A stretch of DNA of 64,000 nt from Cacajao melanocephalus (Eukaryota; Chordata; Mammalia; Primates; Pitheciidae), in NCBI GenBank assembly GCA_963573385.1, contig CAUYLG010009025.1:1-64000 (forward strand), read 5' to 3'. The notes below the pieces were generated by a model that was given only the letters and a program-made list of their open reading frames with translations, was not told the origin of the DNA and did not search any database. Below are positions 57,768 through 64,000 of the stretch, one piece after another (positions within the stretch are counted from its first letter, which is position 1; every line of letters starts with the position of its first letter). The translations under genes and the position numbers were made by a program.

Positions 57768-58528
57768 CTGCAGAAAAATAAGTGTTTCCATTAAGTCATT
57801 TAGAATATACCTGGATTTATTTTGTAGTTAGACAAAGCCTAAAAATTATCAAGGTTACAAATTTTTCTCAAAATCAGTCACAAATTAATAATAATTGAAT
57901 CAGGATGATAAATACATGGAGTTTTTAAAAATATATATTTCACATATTTCAGTTACCACACCCTCAAATGAATCCTTCCATTAAAACATTAAACTTTGTA
58001 TTTGCCAGTATGCGGCCTAATTTTTTTTTTAAGTCAAAAAAAGAAGAACATTAAACTTTATAGATTTGGGTTACTGTTGGACAACAGCAAATACCTATTC
58101 ACATTCAGCTCTCACACAGATTTGGCCTTTTTGGAGGAGTATCAATTATTTGTATAAACAGTGAAATGAAATGAAAACAATTCTTATTCATCTGAACTAG
58201 AGACTTTCAAATTTGGGACACAGGACTTAAAAAAAGAAAAAAATCAAAGCATTAGAGAATGAAACTCTGGTTCTTATTCCCATTCAGCCCCTAACTAGGC
58301 AAACTTGTTTGCCCAAACACAACAAAAGGAACTTAGACTAAACTCTTAGATCCCTTCTAACTCTAAAATTTGATTCTACTTTGCAAAGGAAAACAAAGAT
58401 GAGGAACATAATTTTCAACAATATGGACAGATAATCCTTATCATTACTCTGGAGATTAAGCTAAGCCAACAGTATCCAATCTTCTCTATTAAAGTCTCTA
58501 AGCAACTCACTTTCAGATATACATTGCC

Positions 58529-58551
58529 CCAGCAAAAAAAAAAAAAAAAAA
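58529..58551. repeat. A-run and A-rich microsatellite
   Basis: Eighteen consecutive A bases, not attached to an Alu. Confidence 0.85.
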
Positions 58552-59226
58552 GGAAATAAGCCTCCAGAGCGCACATGAAAAAAAAGAAGATGGTATCACT
58601 ATATCAATAGAAGAGCTTACAAGTTCAGGTAATATTGTTAAACACTAAAGTTCACTAAATTCTAAGTTAAGATAAATAGTGTAAGATTCCACTTGGTACA
58701 GAGGTAGCAGGCTATGTAATTAAGTTACAGTAAAACCTGAGGTGCCAGCTTTGTCAATCAAGGAAAAAAACTGGTAACCACCACTACCAACCCAAAGGAA
58801 CAGCATGGACAGGGTAAAAATATCTGACAGGGTAAAACTGTAAAAAATATTAGTAGATCTAAATTTAAGAAAACTTGCAGGATTTTTTTGGGGGGTGTGG
58901 GGCAGTAAGTGAGAAACTCACCAGTCTTGCTTTACAGTGAATATTTCCTTTACATTTAGAATGAATGTCCCTTACAAGTCTAACTATTTTGCAAAGAGAT
59001 ACAAATCTCAATATTTAAATGAATTTATGAATCTCCAAATATTATCTTTAACATTCACCTAATGTTTTATTATAACCATTGTTGTACTTTTTATTCTTTC
59101 TAACCACATGTTGGGCTTTTCTGAGTTCAAATTACTAACATAATTTCAAATTTACAGAAAAGTTACAAAAGTATAAAGATCTTACAAAAACACCTAGATT
59201 CACCACCTATTAATATTCTGCCACAG

Positions 59227-59338
59227 GCCGGGCCTATAATCCCAGCACTTTGGGAGGCCGAGGCAAGTGGATCACCTGAGGTCTGGGCTTCAAGACCAGC
59301 CTGGCCAACACAGTGAAACCCTGTCTCTTAAAAAAAAA
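59227..59338 (+). mobile_element. Alu fragment, sense, deleted after the first ten bases
   Basis: 'ggccgggcctataatcccag' lacks the usual 'gcggtggctcacg' step. One arm ends in nine A's. Confidence 0.88.
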
Positions 59339-60969
59339 TTCTGCCATAATTGCTTTCTCTGTAAGAAATTTTATAAATCTTTTCTTTACACCAAAAAGCA
59401 AAGGCAAATATAAAAACAGTTTAATATTGCTTTTGTTTTACAAAAATAATCTAGATAACCTATAATCCAATCTTAAAATCAAGAAATGCTACCTGATATC
59501 AATGCCCAAGTTTGTACTGGTGTTTACAATGGAGTTGATTGTCTAAAATAATTGTATCTAACTTTTAATGCAGTAATTTGAGAACTAGAGACTTGGTTAA
59601 TTTAGCCAAAATTTGTTATTTTTATAGATGAAGGGGGAAAAGAATGAAATCCAGAGAGATAAAGTGACTTTTCCCAAGTTATGCATCCAATGTACTATTT
59701 CACTCACTCAAATGCTTACTGAATGTCTATTACATGGCAAGCACTGTATTAGGCAGCGAGTATTTAGTGGTAACACAGATACTATCCAGTGCCAGGGCTG
59801 GGACCAGAACACAGTCTTTGTGATTTGGGGTCCTAGGCCCTTTCCACTAGAACCCAAATTCAATAATTAGATTAGATGATTCAAGAGCTATCCTTCCTTT
59901 GTCCAGGAAGTAAGTTCTCTTTGTCCACAATGCCATCATCAGGTAGCCCATACAACTGGCCTCCTGGGTTCTTCCATGATGAAGATATAGAGATTCTTCT
60001 GAGAGGACCAAGTTTGTGAGCCCCAAGAACTCCCTTAAGGGTAAGAGACTCAACTAGAGATGTGCATATGCGGAGGCTGAACTATCAGTCAAATTCTCCC
60101 TAGTCACCCATTTTTCTGGCTACTGTGTTTAGAAGCATAAATCTGCTTCACTCATCTGGCCCTAAATCTTCAGTTAAATCTTAGAACTTTGTGTGAAACT
60201 CCAAATAGAATTAGTTAATAATCTTAGATTCCAAAAAGGACTTCAAAACTGAACTTTTCTTACTTCTGAAAAATAAAGTAGTTTATAAGACAGCCACAAC
60301 ACACTTTTAGACTTTACTTATGCATATTCCTCCTTATATTTGCCTCCAGATTTGTGAAGAAAAACCAAGAAACTTTTTTCCTATATCACTGCTTTTCCTA
60401 AAATAATTTTTCTGTCATGAAGCAGCAATCACCACTACCAACAGATGTTTTCCAAAATGTAGTAATACACAAAATGTAACATATCAAGGTGAACAAATGT
60501 TAAAGGCATACATGGTAAAGAGCTAGTAACCATCACCTCCTCTACCATCTCATCCAGTTCTTTCAAATTATTCCACTCTTTCTGAGTCAGTGAGTAAAAC
60601 TGCCTCTCTCAGTACACCTCCAAATAAATATATGAACACAAATTGTTCCATCATTTTTAGTATGATGTCTATCCTTCTGCCCCTGGACTAAATGTCCTTA
60701 GGAATTAAACCAAACTCCCAAAAAGAAATCTTAAATCCTATTACTTTGCAAATCCCTTTCTAGTAATATAGAGATACCTTACTACACAGAGTCAACTGTT
60801 GCTCTTTTAACAAGAGCTAATTAATTACTTCAATATGTAGGTAAGTCACCATTAATTAAACACTTATCAAGTCACCTTTATTGAGTGGCTACTACTATAT
60901 AAATCTGTTAATAAAAATACTTCCCAGAGTAAAGAGATAAAATTGTTTCCCCAGGAAGAATATTTCTTT

Positions 60970-61262
60970 GGTGGGTGCAGTGGCTCAACCCTGTAACCCT
61001 AGCACTTTGGGAGGCCCAGGCGGGTGGATCGCTTAAGCCCAGGAGCTTGAGACCAGCCTAGGCAATATGGTGAAACCCCATCTCTACAAAAATTAGCCAG
61101 GAATAGTGATGGGCACCTTAGTCCCAGATACTGAAGAGGCTTAGATGGGAGAATCACTTGAGCCTAGGAGGTAGAGGTTGCAGTGAGCCCAAATTGCACT
61201 CCAGCCTGGGCAACAGAGTGAGACCCTGTCTCAAATAAATACAGTCAAAACCATTAAAAAAA
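60970..61262 (+). mobile_element. Full-length Alu, sense
   Basis: 'tggtgggtgcagtggctcaa' to 'ccctgtctcaaataaatac'. Confidence 0.94.
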
Positions 61263-61550
61263 AAAACAAAAAGAAAAACAGAAAAGAAAAAAGATTTCCT
61301 GAAATGTTATGCCAAAGGTATAGGAAGAACAAAAAGTAGTGACCACAAGAATAACACACACACAAAATGAAGAGAATAAAAACAGATTAATTGAATTTTG
61401 GGGTTATCAAATCCTTAACAGTATAAGAGTAATACAACATTAGTGAATCACTTTAGGGAGAAAAACATCGAGATGAAATAACAAAGATAAGAATTAAGCA
61501 GAAATTTTAGAATGCCAATTAATGTCAAAAGAGTGTTTAAAATGGAGTGA

Positions 61551-61790
<240 letters not shown>

Positions 61791-62168
61791 TTGTTTTAAA
61801 CATTTTTTTTTTTTTTAGTATTTCCATAATTACTAAATGAGAGAAAAGATTTAAGACTAGTTATAAGAAACACAGGTTGGAGACAGATGAGAGGAAAAAC
61901 AGGAACACAGACTGAGTGAAACAAATGCAGTTTGAATATAATATTCCTTACATATCCAGCCTGCTTCTCTCATAACAGTCCTCCAAGTCAGCTCCATTAT
62001 TTGCTTTTTCTATTACAACGGGATTTACCACCACACACCCATAGATGCCTTTCAACTATTATAATAGCTGGTATGCTGCTTTCCACCTATCCTTCCTCCA
62101 ATCAATTCAACTGCCTGAGTGTAGATTCCAACACAGTATTCACCTGTGTAAAAATACTTCTCACTTCG

Positions 62169-62440
62169 GCTAGGTGCAGTGGCTCACGCCTATAATCCCA
62201 GCACTTTGCGGGGCTGCGGCTGGTGTACTGTTTGAGCTCAGGAGTTCGAAACCAGCCTGAGTAACATGGCGAAACCTTATCTCTACAAGAAATACAAAAA
62301 TTAGCTGTGCATGGTGGTATGCACCTGTAGTCCCAGCTACTTGGGAGGACTGCTTGAGCCTGGGAGGTAGAGGCTATAGTGAACCAACATTGTGTCACTG
62401 CACTCCAGCCTGGATGACAGAATGAGAACAAAAAAGAACA
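62169..62440 (+). mobile_element. Alu, sense
   Basis: 'ggctaggtgcagtggctcac' to 'agaatgagaacaaaaaagaac', with a short deletion in the right arm. 'tacttctcacttc' before and 'tatttctcacttcc' after suggest the target-site duplication. Confidence 0.94.
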
Positions 62441-62548
62441 ACAAAAACAATATTTCTCACTTCCATAGTCCTCAGAGCACTAAAGTGATCCTCCTGAATT
62501 TGTTTCTTAACAAATTCTTAAACTTCTAGTCTGATAAAAATCTATGGC

Positions 62549-62903
<355 letters not shown>

Positions 62904-63055
62904 TTATTCAACTTCCTATCCTCGATTATGCCTTATATATTTCTGACTCCAAACATTTGCTCACAGTCACCATCCCTAAAATACTGTCCAATTTCCTATT
63001 ATCTAATTCTTACTCATTCTTCAAGATCCAACCAGAATAATATATTCTCCCCAAA

Positions 63056-63072
63056 TATATATATATATATTA
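63056..63072. repeat. (AT)n short microsatellite
   Basis: 'atatatatatatatatt' in SELENOT intron 1. Confidence 0.85.
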
Positions 63073-63292
63073 TATTCCTTGTACCCAGTGCCTGGTAAAA
63101 AGTAGACATTCAAATAGCACTTAATTAATATTGACACAGGCCCACTTTATTCAAATGACAATGAATTACAGAATCAATTTCAACAGATGTTTTATAGAAA
63201 TATTTACAGAGTCTATATAATTTCAATTATTTTCTCACCTCAAGCCCTCTGTGAAACCTATGATAAATTATAAATTAATAATATCCATTTCT

Positions 63293-63577
<285 letters not shown>

Positions 63578-64000
63578 AATAATATCTATTTCTCATTAAA
63601 ATGATTTTAAAATTCTTCCATCTTACCTACTGCATTTTTGTTCTCTTATCTCTTTCCTATACCTATCAAGGTTCATCTTAATTACCCTGGCTTCTCTAAT
63701 TATTCTTCCTAGCTGAACTAACCATGAAAGACAAACCCTGAATCCTAGTTCTAGCTCAGAACTAGATCCCACTAAATAAAAATCTGAGATAAACCTACAA
63801 AGTCTACTTTTCATATTTTCATGTGTAAGAGCCTTTCTAGCTCTAAATTCTATACTATTTCCTTCTCTCTAAAATCCTTCATTAAAAAAATTAAAAACAA
63901 CTCCATTTCTAGTCACATCTGACCCGCTTTTCTAAGCAAGAAACCTCAGGTTTATTCATTTTGACTAAGACTTTAAATCTGACAAGCTAATCTGTAGCTT

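Noticed and set aside
59628..60053. Frames of 80 (+) and 68 (-) codons in SELENOT intron 1
   Set aside because: They overlap MIR/L2-like wording and show no exon boundaries.

Overview
This window is vertebrate, almost certainly primate, nuclear DNA. About fifty Alu elements and arms lie in both orientations, alongside 5'-truncated LINE-1 copies, MaLR and ERVL LTRs, MIR/L2 fossils and small DNA transposons. Genes are split into short exons with GT-AG introns. No CpG island, bacterial-type operon, CRISPR array, tRNA or rRNA was seen. Human is the simplest assignment, but one residue of the selenoprotein (Ser rather than the Asn I recall at position 141) leaves another primate possible.

Two genes are supported, arranged tail to tail. 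On the + strand, 669-23553 holds the last eleven coding exons I can define of ERICH6 (FAM194A, glutamate-rich protein 6). Every junction keeps frame, and about 480 codons run to a TAA at 23551. On the - strand, 57767 down to 53121 holds four coding exons of SELENOT (selenoprotein T), beginning inside the Cys-Val-Ser-Sec redox motif and ending at TAG. A further 3'UTR exon begins at 52570 and carries a clear SECIS element at 52480-52540. The upstream exon of each gene lies outside the window: SELENOT intron 1 fills 57768-64000, and the ERICH6 N-terminal exons lie before position 1. The SELENOT-ERICH6 tail-to-tail neighbourhood matches human 3q25.1, read here in reverse.

Layout: 1-23.6 kb, ERICH6 exons with repeat-filled introns; 23.6-24.2 kb, a solo ERVL-type LTR starting about 100 bp past the ERICH6 stop; 24.2-49.8 kb, an intergenic spacer with no supported gene (Alu, L1, MaLR LTRs, L2, DNA-transposon fossils); about 49.8-52.57 kb, AT-rich, repeat-poor sequence that is probably the SELENOT 3'UTR; 52.6-57.8 kb, SELENOT exons; 57.8-64 kb, SELENOT intron 1. 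The genes share no obvious pathway. ERICH6 is poorly characterised, and SELENOT is an ER-membrane thioredoxin-like selenoprotein.

The most noteworthy structures are: the SECIS separated from the coding sequence by a 3'UTR intron; an ERICH6 poly(A) hexamer lying inside the coding sequence; a diverged inverted duplication (25.4-25.7 kb versus 30.96-31.25 kb) with a fold-back at its junction, sitting inside a MaLR LTR; two Alus inserted in series at one target with a triplicated target site; a degenerate tandem repeat at 14.37 kb; and a twin-priming-type inverted L1. I found no convincing previously undescribed gene system. Repeat subfamily names come from memory of consensus sequences, not from a search.
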